From Sphingomonas sp. JC676 (lineage in GTDB: Bacteria > Pseudomonadota > Alphaproteobacteria > Sphingomonadales > Sphingomonadaceae), in the NCBI RefSeq assembly GCF_014489075.1, contig NZ_JACTGR010000002.1:496001-560000 (forward strand): 64,000 bases of DNA, in the 5' to 3' direction. The translations under genes and the position numbers were made by a program. The notes beneath the pieces are model-generated. The model had not been told where the DNA came from, ran no database searches, and was given only the letters and a program-made list of their open reading frames with translations. This document shows positions 1-7,902 of the stretch, piece after piece. The first letter of the stretch is position 1. The number at the start of each line of letters is the position of its first letter.

Positions 1-458
1 CCTTCGTTGACGCTGTTGCACGACACGAAAGCGAAGCGAACCGGGCGCCGATCGGTGGCGCGCGGCGCGGTGATCGTGCGCCCGACCCGACTGCCGGCGC
101 CGCTGTCGTCGGTAAAGCGATACCAGTAGGCCGTCGCCGGCGAGAGCCCGCCGACGAGGGCGCGGCAGGTCCAGTCGGCCGCCGCAAGCACCGGCGCACG
201 CGCCGTGGCGACGACGCGGCGGAAGTCCGCATCGCGCGCTACTTCCACCGTCAGCGCGTGCCGCTCACCCGTATCGAACGGCCGCCGAGTCCACAGCACG
301 ACGCTATGCTCGTCCGGATCGCCTGACGCGACGCCCTGGGGATAGCGCGCGCGATCCTCACGCCAGCCGATGCGTGACGGCGCAGCCGCAGATCGCGTCG
401 CCCAGACGCCGACGATTCCGAGTGACGCGGCGCTCGCCAGAAACCGCCGTCGATCCAT
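1..458 (-). CDS. phoD: PhoD-like alkaline phosphatase, N-terminal part (cut by window edge)
   Basis: Only the first about 152 codons are present; the gene runs off the left edge. The ATG at 458 opens MDRRRFLASAASLGI, a twin-arginine signal (RRRFL plus a hydrophobic stretch), so the product is exported folded. After the signal comes YPQGVASGDPDEHSVVLWTR, the typical start of the PhoD N-terminal Ig-like domain. The fragment ends near RPVRFAFVSCNS, where the metallophosphatase domain of this family begins. A GGAG lies 6 nt before the ATG. Family knowledge: calcium/iron-dependent phosphodiesterase/monoesterase that scavenges phosphate in the periplasm. No Pho box is evident in the 256 bp upstream. 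The catalytic residues lie outside the window, so function is inferred from the N-terminus. Confidence 0.85.
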   Translation of the reverse strand, partial: MDRRRFLASAASLGIVGVWATRSAAAPSRIGWREDRARYPQGVASGDPDEHSVVLWTRRPFDTGERHALTVEVARDADFRRVVATARAPVLAAADWTCRALVGGLSPATAYWYRFTDDSGAGSRVGRTITAPRATDRRPVRFAFVSCNSVNE

Positions 459-714
459 CTCAAGCTCCAAGCCTGCCTGGCGTGATGGTTTCGTAACACA
501 GTTCCCAAGTCAAGTTGGTCGGAATATAGCTGACGACGACCGCTTTTGGCGCTGGCGACGACCTCGATAAATGACCGAGATTGGGCGCAAAGCTGCCAGC
601 GTCAAACAAGCCGAGCCGGCGCCGCAAGTTCGGTCGCCCGCGCCCGCCGTTCCGTGAAACCCAGGATCAGTCCGTGATGAACGGGTGAGCCACTCCGTTG
701 GCCCGGTTCTCGTC

Positions 715-1128
715 CTAGTTCCCGCCCTTGCCCAGCGCGGTCTTCATCATCGAGATCTGCTTGCGATAGAGGCTGGTCATCGCGGTGAAATCGGCCTGGA
801 TCTGGCCCATCTTGAGCAGCTGGTCTTCGAGCGTGACATTGTTGCCGTCGGGCTTGGTCTCGCTGATATCCTTGTCGAACACCACGCCGGCGCCAATCGG
901 CTGGATCGCGCCGAGGCCCTTCATCGCATCGGTCAGCTGGACCTGCGGCTTCGCAACCGCGATCCCGCCGCTGCGCACCAGGCCGGCAAAGCTCGGCTCC
1001 GAGACTTCGCGCGCCTTGTAGCCCGGCGTTTCGCTGTTCGCGATGTTCTGCGCGATCACGTTCTGGCGATCGGACAGGTTGCGCATCCGAGTCTGGATGC
1101 CGGCCATGAGAGGGGGAACGTCGCGCAT
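715..1128 (-). CDS. flgB: Flagellar basal-body rod protein FlgB
   Basis: 137 aa, normal for FlgB. The segment ERQ-like RQNVIAQNIANSETPGYKAR (residues 21-40) is the N-terminal rod/hook signature, and the C-terminus (LYRKQISMMKTALGKG) is the helix that packs with it. FlgB is the most proximal rod subunit, exported by the flagellar type III apparatus and joined to the MS ring. It starts 3 nt after the FlaEY-like gene, so the two are co-transcribed. Unusually, flgC and fliE, its normal partners, do not follow; the next 256 bp are empty. Confidence 0.9.
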   Translation of the reverse strand: MRDVPPLMAGIQTRMRNLSDRQNVIAQNIANSETPGYKAREVSEPSFAGLVRSGGIAVAKPQVQLTDAMKGLGAIQPIGAGVVFDKDISETKPDGNNVTLEDQLLKMGQIQADFTAMTSLYRKQISMMKTALGKGGN

Positions 1129-1131
1129 GTG

Positions 1132-3930
1132 TCAGAGTCCAATAATGCCGGTGGGGGCAGACATGAGGCGGTTCAGCGCCGCGGTGTAATTGGCAAGCTG
1201 CGCCTGCTCGATCGCGGTCGATTGGGTGCCGGTCGCGGTATTCTTGACGCCGTCGACCATCGTCGCCTTGGAATCGTCCCAATAGAGCGAGCGATATGCC
1301 GTCTGGCTCATCGATATCGCATCCTTGATCTTGCCGAACGCGACCTTGGCATCGTCCAGCGTCGAGATGTCGAGCGCCTCGCTGAGCCCCAGGCCATAGG
1401 TACCGCCAGGGCGGACCTTGGGCGCCGCGGCGGAGACCGGGAGTTGGTTGGCGATGCGCTGTGGATCGATCCCCAGCTTGGTTAGCGCGTCGGTGCCGGC
1501 GGGGCCGGCGATCAGCTCCAGATTGTGACCCGCCTTCATCACGATCGACAGCGTCTGCTGGCCGTTGATGGTGGGCGTGGTCACTGTCGCCTTCGACGCG
1601 CCGAGCGCGCTCTGCAGGCGCTTGGCGATCGTCTGCATCGTATCGTCGGCCGCGATCGTGAACTTGCGGACCGCGCCGTCATCTGCCTGGAACGAGAAGC
1701 TGTCGTCCGCCCGCAGCATGGTCTGGGTGGTCAGCTTGTCCGACGGCTGGGGATTGATCGTGCCGCGCCCGAAGCCCAGCGCCGAAACCGCGCTGGCGCC
1801 GCCGACATCGGCGGAGATCCGCACCGGCTCGGTACGCAGCAGTGTCTGGCCGAACTGGCTGGTATTCTGGATCGCGCCCGTCGTGGTGTCGATCCGCGAG
1901 ACGAAGCCGTCGGTCGGCCCCTTGCGCGTCGCGCCCAGATCGCCGGTGGTGCGACCGCCGGCATAAAGGTCGTTGCCCATGAACGCGATGCTGTCGACCT
2001 GATCGTCAGCGGACGAGCCGAGATAGGTGGTGCTGGCGCCGCCCAAATTGGCATCGATCCGCGTGACGAAGCCGTCGCGGCCGCCGCTGGTGGCATTGAC
2101 CTGCGCACCGTTCAGCGCACCACTCGCCGCACCGCCCACCGCGATCGTGCCGTCGGCGGCAACGGCGATGGCGCGCGCATCGGCCGTGCCCAGATCGATG
2201 CTGCCCAGCTCGGTGGAGAGCGAACTCCCCTGGAGCTTGCGTACCTGCGCCACGCCGTTCTGTGAGACGAGCGCCAGCACATTGCCGTCGCCGTCCACGG
2301 CCAGGCCGTTGATCGCATCGCTACCGGTGCTGGAAATGGTGCGACGCTCGCCGAGCTTGCCGGTAGCGTCGATCCGCGCGACGAAGGCGTCGCCGGGATC
2401 GCTGGCGACCCCGCTTGCAACCTTGCCGGCGACATACACCGATCCGTCCGCACCTACCGCGACCGACTTGGCGATGTCCGATCCGGTCGAGCGCACCACG
2501 GTCGAGAATTTCTCGTCGCCGTTCGCGGCGTATTTGGCGACGACCATGTCGCCGTCGGTGGTCGCGCCGTTGAAGGTGCCGTTGACGGTGCCCGCCACGA
2601 CGACGCTGCCGTCCGGCGCCAGGCTCACCGCCGCGCCGGTCGACGATCCGCTGGCGCCCAGGCTGCGCTGCCACACGACATTGCCGTCGCCGTCCAGCTT
2701 GGTCAGGAAGAGATTGTCGTCGCCATCGGAGCGGTTGGCGCCGAGATCGCCCTTGGTCGTGCCGACGACATAGGAGTTGCCCTGCGCATCGGTCACCACG
2801 GCGGCGGCGTCGGTGTTCGCATAGACGTTACTGGTGGTGGTCTTGGTAGTGGTCTTGGTGCCGTCGAACTCGACCTTCACCGAGGTGGTCGTCGTGGTTC
2901 TGCCGGCCAGCACCGCCTTGTCGGTCGCCTGGCGATCGAGCGCGGAGATCGTGCCCATCGCCGTGCGGGTGTTGCCCCCCGCGGGATCGTCGAAGCGGAA
3001 GACCTGGGTCGCGGTCGGCGCGTCCAGCGCGGTCTGGCCGGTGGCGACCACCAGCGCGTCCTTGGCACCCGGCTGATTCAGCGCGACCTGCTCGAGCCCG
3101 TCGGGGGAATCGAGCTTGATCGCCCATTTGTCGCCGTCCTTCTCGGCGACGAAGCGCACCGACCATTTCGAGACGACATTGCCCTTGTTGTCGAGACGCG
3201 GATTGCCGTCCGCATCGAGCGCGGGCGTGGTGGTGATCGCGGCGTTGAGCTGGTTCACGACCGAATCGATCGTCGGCGGCTGAGGCCCCAGTGACAGGTC
3301 GACCGTCAGATTCTCGGACGATCCCGGACGGGTCAGGCCGACCGAGAACTTCTCCTGCCCGGTCAGTCCGGGGAGCGGATCGGCGCGGTTCGTGACCAGA
3401 CCGTCGCCCTGCACCTCATAGAGATTGGCCGACACGATCGGCGCGCTCTTCACGGTGGTGCTGGGCTGGCCGAAGGAAATGCCGAGCAAGTCCGATGGCG
3501 CACCGGTCAGATAGGTCTGGAGATCGGCCAGGCCCTTGGCGAAGGTCTTCTGAAGCGCCGCGCGCTGCGCAGCCGATGCCGTGGTCGAAGTCGAGGCTTC
3601 GGCGAGCGCGCGGAGCCGGTCGAGCGCCTTATAGGCGGTGAACGAGGTCTGGACGTCGTCGGTCAGCGTGTCGGACGTCAGCCCCGCCTGATCGATGATC
3701 GTCTTCATCGCGGTGATCTGCGAGACCTGGGTCGAGAGCGGCGGCGGCGTCGTGCCGTCCTTCCAGGGCGGAGTCGTGGGATCGAGCGTGAACTGCGCCT
3801 TGGCGGCGCGGACGGCCTTGCTCTCAAAGGCGACCGGGGCGAACGACGAAAACGAGTCCGTGCCAGTCAGCACGCTCAACCCTATCAGACTTCCAGATAA
3901 ATTAACCACCGTGCGATCCCCAGCACCCAT
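1132..3930 (-). CDS. FlaEY-like flagellar protein with beta-propeller (SBBP) repeats
   Basis: 932 aa. Three parts are visible. The N-terminal part (about 1-330) is helical and resembles hook-associated proteins. The middle (about 370-670) consists of repeats of the form A-x-D-x-x-G-N-x-Y-V-x-G (for example VVTDAQGNSYVVG, VAVGADGSVYVAG), the SBBP beta-propeller signature. The C-terminal part (about 720-932) has a flagellin-hook-IN-like stretch (LRADDSFSFQADDG) and ends in a FlgL/FlgE-like helix. This architecture matches proteins annotated FlaEY in Caulobacter, a locus known genetically to affect flagellin expression and filament assembly; the biochemical role is not established. It is followed after 3 nt by flgB. 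The ATG at 3930 has AGGA 9 nt upstream; the gene is divergent from fliG. Confidence 0.65.
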   Translation of the reverse strand: MGAGDRTVVNLSGSLIGLSVLTGTDSFSSFAPVAFESKAVRAAKAQFTLDPTTPPWKDGTTPPPLSTQVSQITAMKTIIDQAGLTSDTLTDDVQTSFTAYKALDRLRALAEASTSTTASAAQRAALQKTFAKGLADLQTYLTGAPSDLLGISFGQPSTTVKSAPIVSANLYEVQGDGLVTNRADPLPGLTGQEKFSVGLTRPGSSENLTVDLSLGPQPPTIDSVVNQLNAAITTTPALDADGNPRLDNKGNVVSKWSVRFVAEKDGDKWAIKLDSPDGLEQVALNQPGAKDALVVATGQTALDAPTATQVFRFDDPAGGNTRTAMGTISALDRQATDKAVLAGRTTTTTSVKVEFDGTKTTTKTTTSNVYANTDAAAVVTDAQGNSYVVGTTKGDLGANRSDGDDNLFLTKLDGDGNVVWQRSLGASGSSTGAAVSLAPDGSVVVAGTVNGTFNGATTDGDMVVAKYAANGDEKFSTVVRSTGSDIAKSVAVGADGSVYVAGKVASGVASDPGDAFVARIDATGKLGERRTISSTGSDAINGLAVDGDGNVLALVSQNGVAQVRKLQGSSLSTELGSIDLGTADARAIAVAADGTIAVGGAASGALNGAQVNATSGGRDGFVTRIDANLGGASTTYLGSSADDQVDSIAFMGNDLYAGGRTTGDLGATRKGPTDGFVSRIDTTTGAIQNTSQFGQTLLRTEPVRISADVGGASAVSALGFGRGTINPQPSDKLTTQTMLRADDSFSFQADDGAVRKFTIAADDTMQTIAKRLQSALGASKATVTTPTINGQQTLSIVMKAGHNLELIAGPAGTDALTKLGIDPQRIANQLPVSAAAPKVRPGGTYGLGLSEALDISTLDDAKVAFGKIKDAISMSQTAYRSLYWDDSKATMVDGVKNTATGTQSTAIEQAQLANYTAALNRLMSAPTGIIGL

Positions 3931-3936
3931 CCATGA

Positions 3937-3945
3937 TCCTATAAT
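3937..3945 (+). promoter_or_regulatory. Flagellar promoter core TCCTATAAT upstream of fliG
   Basis: TCCTATAAT ends 56 nt before the fliG ATG and is identical to the box before other flagellar units in this window. No clear -35 hexamer is visible. Confidence 0.6.
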
Positions 3946-4001
3946 AGAGGAGATTGCGCCCTCGCACGTGCGAGCGGGCGTATTTTTCCGCAGGGGAACC
4001 C

Positions 4002-5036
4002 ATGAGCTTGATGGCGACGATTGCCGAACCGCCCGAACTGAAGCGCTTCACCGGTGCGCAGCGCGCGGCGGCCCTGATGCTGGCCCTGGGGAAGGATCAC
4101 GGCGCGCCGATCTGGGAACAGCTCTCGACCGACGAGATCAAGGAGCTTTCCTCGACGATCGCCGGGCTGGGCCGCATTCCCTCGGCGGTGGTCGAGCATC
4201 TGCTGGTCCAGTTCACCAGCGAAGTCGCCAGCATGGCCAGCCTGCACGGCAGCTACGAGACGACCGAGCGCCTGCTGTTCGGCATTCTGCCGAACGACAA
4301 GGTCAAGGAGATCATGGAAGACATCCGCGGCCCCTCCGGTCGCACGATGTGGGACAAGCTCTCCAACGTCAGCGAGACCGTGCTCGCCGGCGCGCTCAAG
4401 CATGAATATCCCCAGACCGTCGCGGTCATCCTCTCCAAGCTGCGACCGGATCATGCGGCGCGCGTGGTTTCGGAGCTGCCGCGCGACTTCTCCGTCGACG
4501 TCGTCATGCGCATGCTGCGGATGGAGACCGTGCAAAAGGAAGTCATCAACCAGGTCGAGCAGACGCTCAAGACCGAGTTCATGACCAACCTCTCGCGCTC
4601 GCAGAAGCGCGACCCGCACGAGGCGATGGCCGAGATGTTCAACTCGCTCGACCGCTCGACCGAGGAAGCGATGCTCACCGCGCTGGACACGCGCGCGCCG
4701 GAAAGCGCCGAGCGCATCCGCGCGCTCATGTTCACCTTCGAGGATCTGGCGAACCTGCTGCCGCCGGCGATTGCCACGATCGTCCGCAACTCCGACAAGC
4801 GCGAAATGGCGCTGGCGCTGAAGGGCGCGCCGGATCAGCTCAAGCAGCTGTTCTTCAACGCGATGACCGAGCGTGCCGCCAGGCTGATGCGCGAAGACAT
4901 GGCGGCGATGGGTCCCGTCCGCGCGCGCGATTGCGAAGAAGCCCAGTCCGCGCTCGTCCGGCTTGCCAAGGACCTTGCCGATCGCGGCGAAATCCTGCTC
5001 GTCGATCCGAAGAGCGACGATGCGATGATCATCTAA
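4002..5036 (+). CDS. fliG: Flagellar motor switch protein FliG
   Basis: 344 aa, normal FliG length. N-terminal GAQRAAALMLALGKDHGAPI is the FliF-binding domain start; the middle carries the EHPQ-type segment as HEYPQTVAVIL; the C-terminal domain has the torque helix with the charged run MTERAARLMREDMAAMGPVR. FliG forms the rotor ring between MS ring and C ring and interacts with the stator. I chose ATG 4002 because AGGGGAA precedes it by 4 nt; the longer frame from 3954 would begin only 9 nt after the promoter box. It heads a fliG-fliH unit. Rotor charges look conserved. Confidence 0.95.
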   Translation: MSLMATIAEPPELKRFTGAQRAAALMLALGKDHGAPIWEQLSTDEIKELSSTIAGLGRIPSAVVEHLLVQFTSEVASMASLHGSYETTERLLFGILPNDKVKEIMEDIRGPSGRTMWDKLSNVSETVLAGALKHEYPQTVAVILSKLRPDHAARVVSELPRDFSVDVVMRMLRMETVQKEVINQVEQTLKTEFMTNLSRSQKRDPHEAMAEMFNSLDRSTEEAMLTALDTRAPESAERIRALMFTFEDLANLLPPAIATIVRNSDKREMALALKGAPDQLKQLFFNAMTERAARLMREDMAAMGPVRARDCEEAQSALVRLAKDLADRGEILLVDPKSDDAMII

Positions 5037-5049
5037 GGGAGCGGTTCAG

Positions 5050-5709
5050 ATGAGCCTTCACGCCCACGCCTCCGTCCAGCGTTTCGCCTTCGACCGGATC
5101 TTCGCGCTGCACGCGTCCGATCCGAAGATAAATACCGGCGATCTCGAGCTGGAGATCGCTGCGCTCCGCGCTGAGATCGCCTTGCTCAAGTCCGACCAGG
5201 GCTCCGCGATTTCGGTCGCCCGCGCCCAGGGCTTCGAAGCCGGGCTCGCTCAGGCGCGCGCCGAACGCGAAGTCGCACTGCTGAGCGCGGTCGACGCGCT
5301 CCACGCCGGCATCGAGGTGATCGATGCGCATTTCACCGAAGTCTCCGATCGCGTGGCCGGCGAGGCGACCGAGATCGCGCTGGCGGCCGCCGACATGCTC
5401 GCTGGCCGCGCGCTCGAAGCGGCACCGACCGCAACGATCGATGCGGCGATCGGCCGGGTGCTCGGCCAGGTCGCGCGCGGCACCGAGCTGCAGGTGCGCG
5501 TCCATCCTGATCTCGTCTCCGATATCGAGGAGAAGATCGTGCTTCGCCAGTCGCAGGATCGCCGCAAGCTCAGCCTGAGCGTCGTCGCCGACGATACGCT
5601 GGCACTGGGCGATGCCGTGATCGGCTGGGAAGAAGGCGGGCTGACCCTCAGCGCCGCCGCGCGCCGCGAGGCGATCGCCGCCGAGCTGGAATCGCTGCTG
5701 CCGAAATAA
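5050..5709 (+). CDS. fliH: Flagellar export ATPase regulator FliH
   Basis: 219 aa. The N-terminal half (30-90) is an alanine- and charge-rich helix with GFEAGLAQARAERE, a short form of the FliH GxxxG/AxxxA helix. The C-terminal half (110-219) contains the V-ATPase-E-like fold with LQVRVHPDLVSDIEEK and ending in the FliI-binding region. FliH dimers bind FliI and anchor the ATPase to FliN. It lies 13 nt after fliG, in the same unit; fliI itself is about 24 kb away in another unit. Confidence 0.85.
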   Translation: MSLHAHASVQRFAFDRIFALHASDPKINTGDLELEIAALRAEIALLKSDQGSAISVARAQGFEAGLAQARAEREVALLSAVDALHAGIEVIDAHFTEVSDRVAGEATEIALAAADMLAGRALEAAPTATIDAAIGRVLGQVARGTELQVRVHPDLVSDIEEKIVLRQSQDRRKLSLSVVADDTLALGDAVIGWEEGGLTLSAAARREAIAAELESLLPK

Positions 5710-5729
5710 GCGGGCCACCGCTTACCACT

Positions 5730-5811
5730 CGTCATCCCGGCGCAGGCCGGGATCCAGGGTTACGCGGTGCATCCCTCGCGGCTCTGGATCCCGGCCTGCG
5801 CCGGGATGACG
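5730..5811. repeat. Extragenic palindromic repeat, CGTCATCCCGGC family
   Basis: Perfect 28-bp inverted repeat (5730-5757 and 5784-5811) with a 26-nt loop; each arm itself contains CCGGC...GCCGG. This sequence type is a common dispersed intergenic repeat in sphingomonads. It lies downstream of fliH and may also help terminate or stabilise that transcript. Confidence 0.85.
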
Positions 5812-5850
5812 ATTCAGGGGAAAGCGCCGCTAGGCAAAAAATTCCCACCC

Positions 5851-5863
5851 GGCAGAAACTGCC
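5851..5863. promoter_or_regulatory. GGCA-N5-TGCC palindrome upstream of fliF
   Basis: GGCAGAAACTGCC, a 13-bp dyad, ends 11 nt before the TCCTATAAG box. The same dyad occurs before fliL (18979) and between flgE and flbT (28963). Candidate activator or repressor site. Confidence 0.5.
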
Positions 5864-5874
5864 GTCCCCACCCC

Positions 5875-5883
5875 TCCTATAAG
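5875..5883 (+). promoter_or_regulatory. Flagellar promoter core TCCTATAAG upstream of fliF
   Basis: Variant of the shared TCCTATAAT box. It overlaps the GTG at 5883 that opens the long fliF frame, so that GTG cannot be an ordinary start if this promoter is used. Confidence 0.6.
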
Positions 5884-5927
5884 TGAAGCAAGGGGCACGT
5901 ACCCCGGGTCCATTCGACGGGGCGGTT

Positions 5928-7541
5928 TTGGAAGCGATCAAGAATCTGGTGGGCCAACTGGGCCCCAAGCGGCTGATGCTGATGGGAGGCGTCGCGCTGG
6001 CGCTGCTCGCGGCGCTCGCCTTCGTCGCCACGCGCGGCTCGAAGTCCGATATGGGCTTCCTCTACACCGACCTCGATCCCTCGGCCGCCGCGACGATCAC
6101 CGAGAAGCTCAAGGCGCAGAATATCGACTATACGCTCTCCGCCGACGGCACGTCGATCATGGCGCCGCAGGAGAAGCTGGCCGAGCTGCGCATGAGCCTG
6201 GCCGGCGAGAAATTGGGCGGCAAGATCGGCTATGAGGTGCTCGACGAAGAGCAGCCCTTCGGCGTCTCCGCCAGCCGCGCCAAGATGAACGAGACGCGCG
6301 CGATCGAAGGCGAGCTCTCCAAGTCGATCCAGACCATCCAGGACGTCAGCGCCGCGCGCGTCCATATCGTAATGCCCGAGCGCGCGATGTTCGCCAACGA
6401 GAGCCGCAAGGCGACCGCCGCGGTCACCGTCAAGACCAAGGGCCATATCGGCTCCGAGACGATCTCGGCGATCCGCTACCTCGTCTCCTCCTCGGTCCCA
6501 GAGCTTTCCCCCGATGCCGTCTCGGTCGTCGACCAGACCGGCGCTTTGCTGGCGCGTGCCGGCGATCCGGGTTCGGCCGGCGCAGGCGATGCCGACGAAC
6601 GCCAGGCCGCGGTCGAGGGCAAATTGCGCCAGGAAGTCGAATCTTTGCTCGAGCCGATTGTCGGCCAGGGCAAGGTCCGCGCCGAGGTCTCGGCCCAGAT
6701 CGACCGCGACCAGACCCGCGAGGAATCGAACATATTCGATCCCGACAGGCAGGTCGTCTCGCACGAGGTCAGCGTCGAGACCGGTGATCAGAACCGCGAG
6801 AACGATGCCGGCCCGGGCACCGTCTCGGTCGCCAACCAGCTACCCGAGGCACAGGCCCAGCCGGCCACGCCCGGCGCCTCGCGCCAGTCGGCGAGCAACC
6901 AGACTTCCGAGGACAAGACCTACGACAACAGCTCGACCAAGACCGTCACGCTGCGCGCGCCGGGCAAGGTCACGCGGCTGAGCGTCGCGGTGATGGTCGA
7001 TGGCGGCCCGAAGGGACTTCCCCCCGCGCAGATCCAGCGCCTCCAGCGCCTGGTCGAGAATGCGGTCGGCGCCGACGTCCAGCGCGGTGACAGCGTCGTG
7101 GTCGAGAGCATGGCATTCAACACCGCCGATCCTCTCGCCGACAAGCAAAGCGGGATCTTCTCATTGCTCTCGATGGACCGGATCTGGGGTCTGCTCCAAT
7201 TGGTCGTCATCGGCGTGATCGGGCTGTTCGCGCTCCGCATGATCAAGCCCAAGTTCGGATGGGGTGCTTCCCATCCGGTCGAGGAAGCCGAAGCGACACA
7301 GATCACCAACGGCCAATCGCCCGAAATGCTCGCGCTCGCCGAGCGCGCCGCGGACGGCGACGCCGACGCGATGCACCAGCTCGAATCGCTGAATCCCGAG
7401 CAGCAGCTCCTCGACCAGGAGATCGCTCTCGCCCAGGTCGACGGTCGCATCAAACTCTCCGCACTGAAGCGGATCGGGGACGCCATTTCGGCGAGCCCGC
7501 CCGAGGCCGCCTCGGTGATCCGCCAGTGGATGAACACATAG
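5928..7541 (+). CDS. fliF: Flagellar MS-ring protein FliF
   Basis: 537 aa from the TTG at 5928. Two membrane segments flank the periplasmic ring-building modules: MLMGGVALALLAALAFVAT near residue 20 and LLQLVVIGVIGLFALRM near residue 425. The YscJ/FliF motif EGELSKSIQTIQDVSAARVH is clear, and the C-terminal tail (VDGRIKLSALKRIGDAIS) is the FliG-binding region. The frame is open back to a GTG at 5883, but that codon overlaps the promoter box, and FliF proteins usually start shortly before the first membrane helix. The TTG is preceded by GGGGCGG. First gene of fliF-fliN-flbD-like-flhA. The start is inferred; the identity is certain. Confidence 0.93.
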   Translation: MEAIKNLVGQLGPKRLMLMGGVALALLAALAFVATRGSKSDMGFLYTDLDPSAAATITEKLKAQNIDYTLSADGTSIMAPQEKLAELRMSLAGEKLGGKIGYEVLDEEQPFGVSASRAKMNETRAIEGELSKSIQTIQDVSAARVHIVMPERAMFANESRKATAAVTVKTKGHIGSETISAIRYLVSSSVPELSPDAVSVVDQTGALLARAGDPGSAGAGDADERQAAVEGKLRQEVESLLEPIVGQGKVRAEVSAQIDRDQTREESNIFDPDRQVVSHEVSVETGDQNRENDAGPGTVSVANQLPEAQAQPATPGASRQSASNQTSEDKTYDNSSTKTVTLRAPGKVTRLSVAVMVDGGPKGLPPAQIQRLQRLVENAVGADVQRGDSVVVESMAFNTADPLADKQSGIFSLLSMDRIWGLLQLVVIGVIGLFALRMIKPKFGWGASHPVEEAEATQITNGQSPEMLALAERAADGDADAMHQLESLNPEQQLLDQEIALAQVDGRIKLSALKRIGDAISASPPEAASVIRQWMNT

Positions 7542-7551
7542 GAACGCCCCC

Positions 7552-7902
7552 ATGGATACTGAACCGCACAACATCATCCCGTCCGAAAAAGCCGAAGAGC
7601 AGCCTTCTCCGGTGTTCGAGGATTTCGATACGCTGGCAGGCGCGGAGCATGGCACGGGCACCGAAGGGATCGAGGCCGTCCACGACGTTCCGGTCAAGGT
7701 CCAGGCCGTGCTCGGCCGCGCGCGGATGCCGGTGGGCGACCTGCTGCACCTGTCCTCGGGCACCGTGGTCGAGCTCGATCGCCGCGTCGGCGAGCCGGTC
7801 GACATCTTCGTCAATGATCGCCTGATCGCGCGCGGCGAAGTGGTGCTGATCGATAACGCGCTGGGCGTCACGCTCACCGAGATCGTGCGGGCCGACCGCT
7901 GA
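7552..7902 (+). CDS. fliN: Flagellar motor switch protein FliN
   Basis: 116 aa. An acidic, disordered N-terminus (1-40) precedes the SpoA domain (45-115) with PVKVQAVLGRARMPVGDLLH, VVELDR and PVDIFVNDRLIARGEVVLID, diagnostic for FliN. FliN forms the base of the C ring and docks FliH/FliI. It lies 10 nt after fliF and its TGA overlaps the ATG of the next gene, indicating translational coupling. Confidence 0.95.
   Translation: MDTEPHNIIPSEKAEEQPSPVFEDFDTLAGAEHGTGTEGIEAVHDVPVKVQAVLGRARMPVGDLLHLSSGTVVELDRRVGEPVDIFVNDRLIARGEVVLIDNALGVTLTEIVRADR

Noticed and set aside
685..1485. A 266-codon plus-strand frame opposite flgB and the FlaEY-like gene
   Set aside because: Histidine- and arginine-rich composition typical of antisense of GC-rich genes; both opposite genes are recognisable.
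3954..4001. Longer FliG starting at 3954
   Set aside because: It begins 9 nt after the promoter box, lacks a ribosome site, and adds residues foreign to FliG; ATG 4002 has AGGGGAA.
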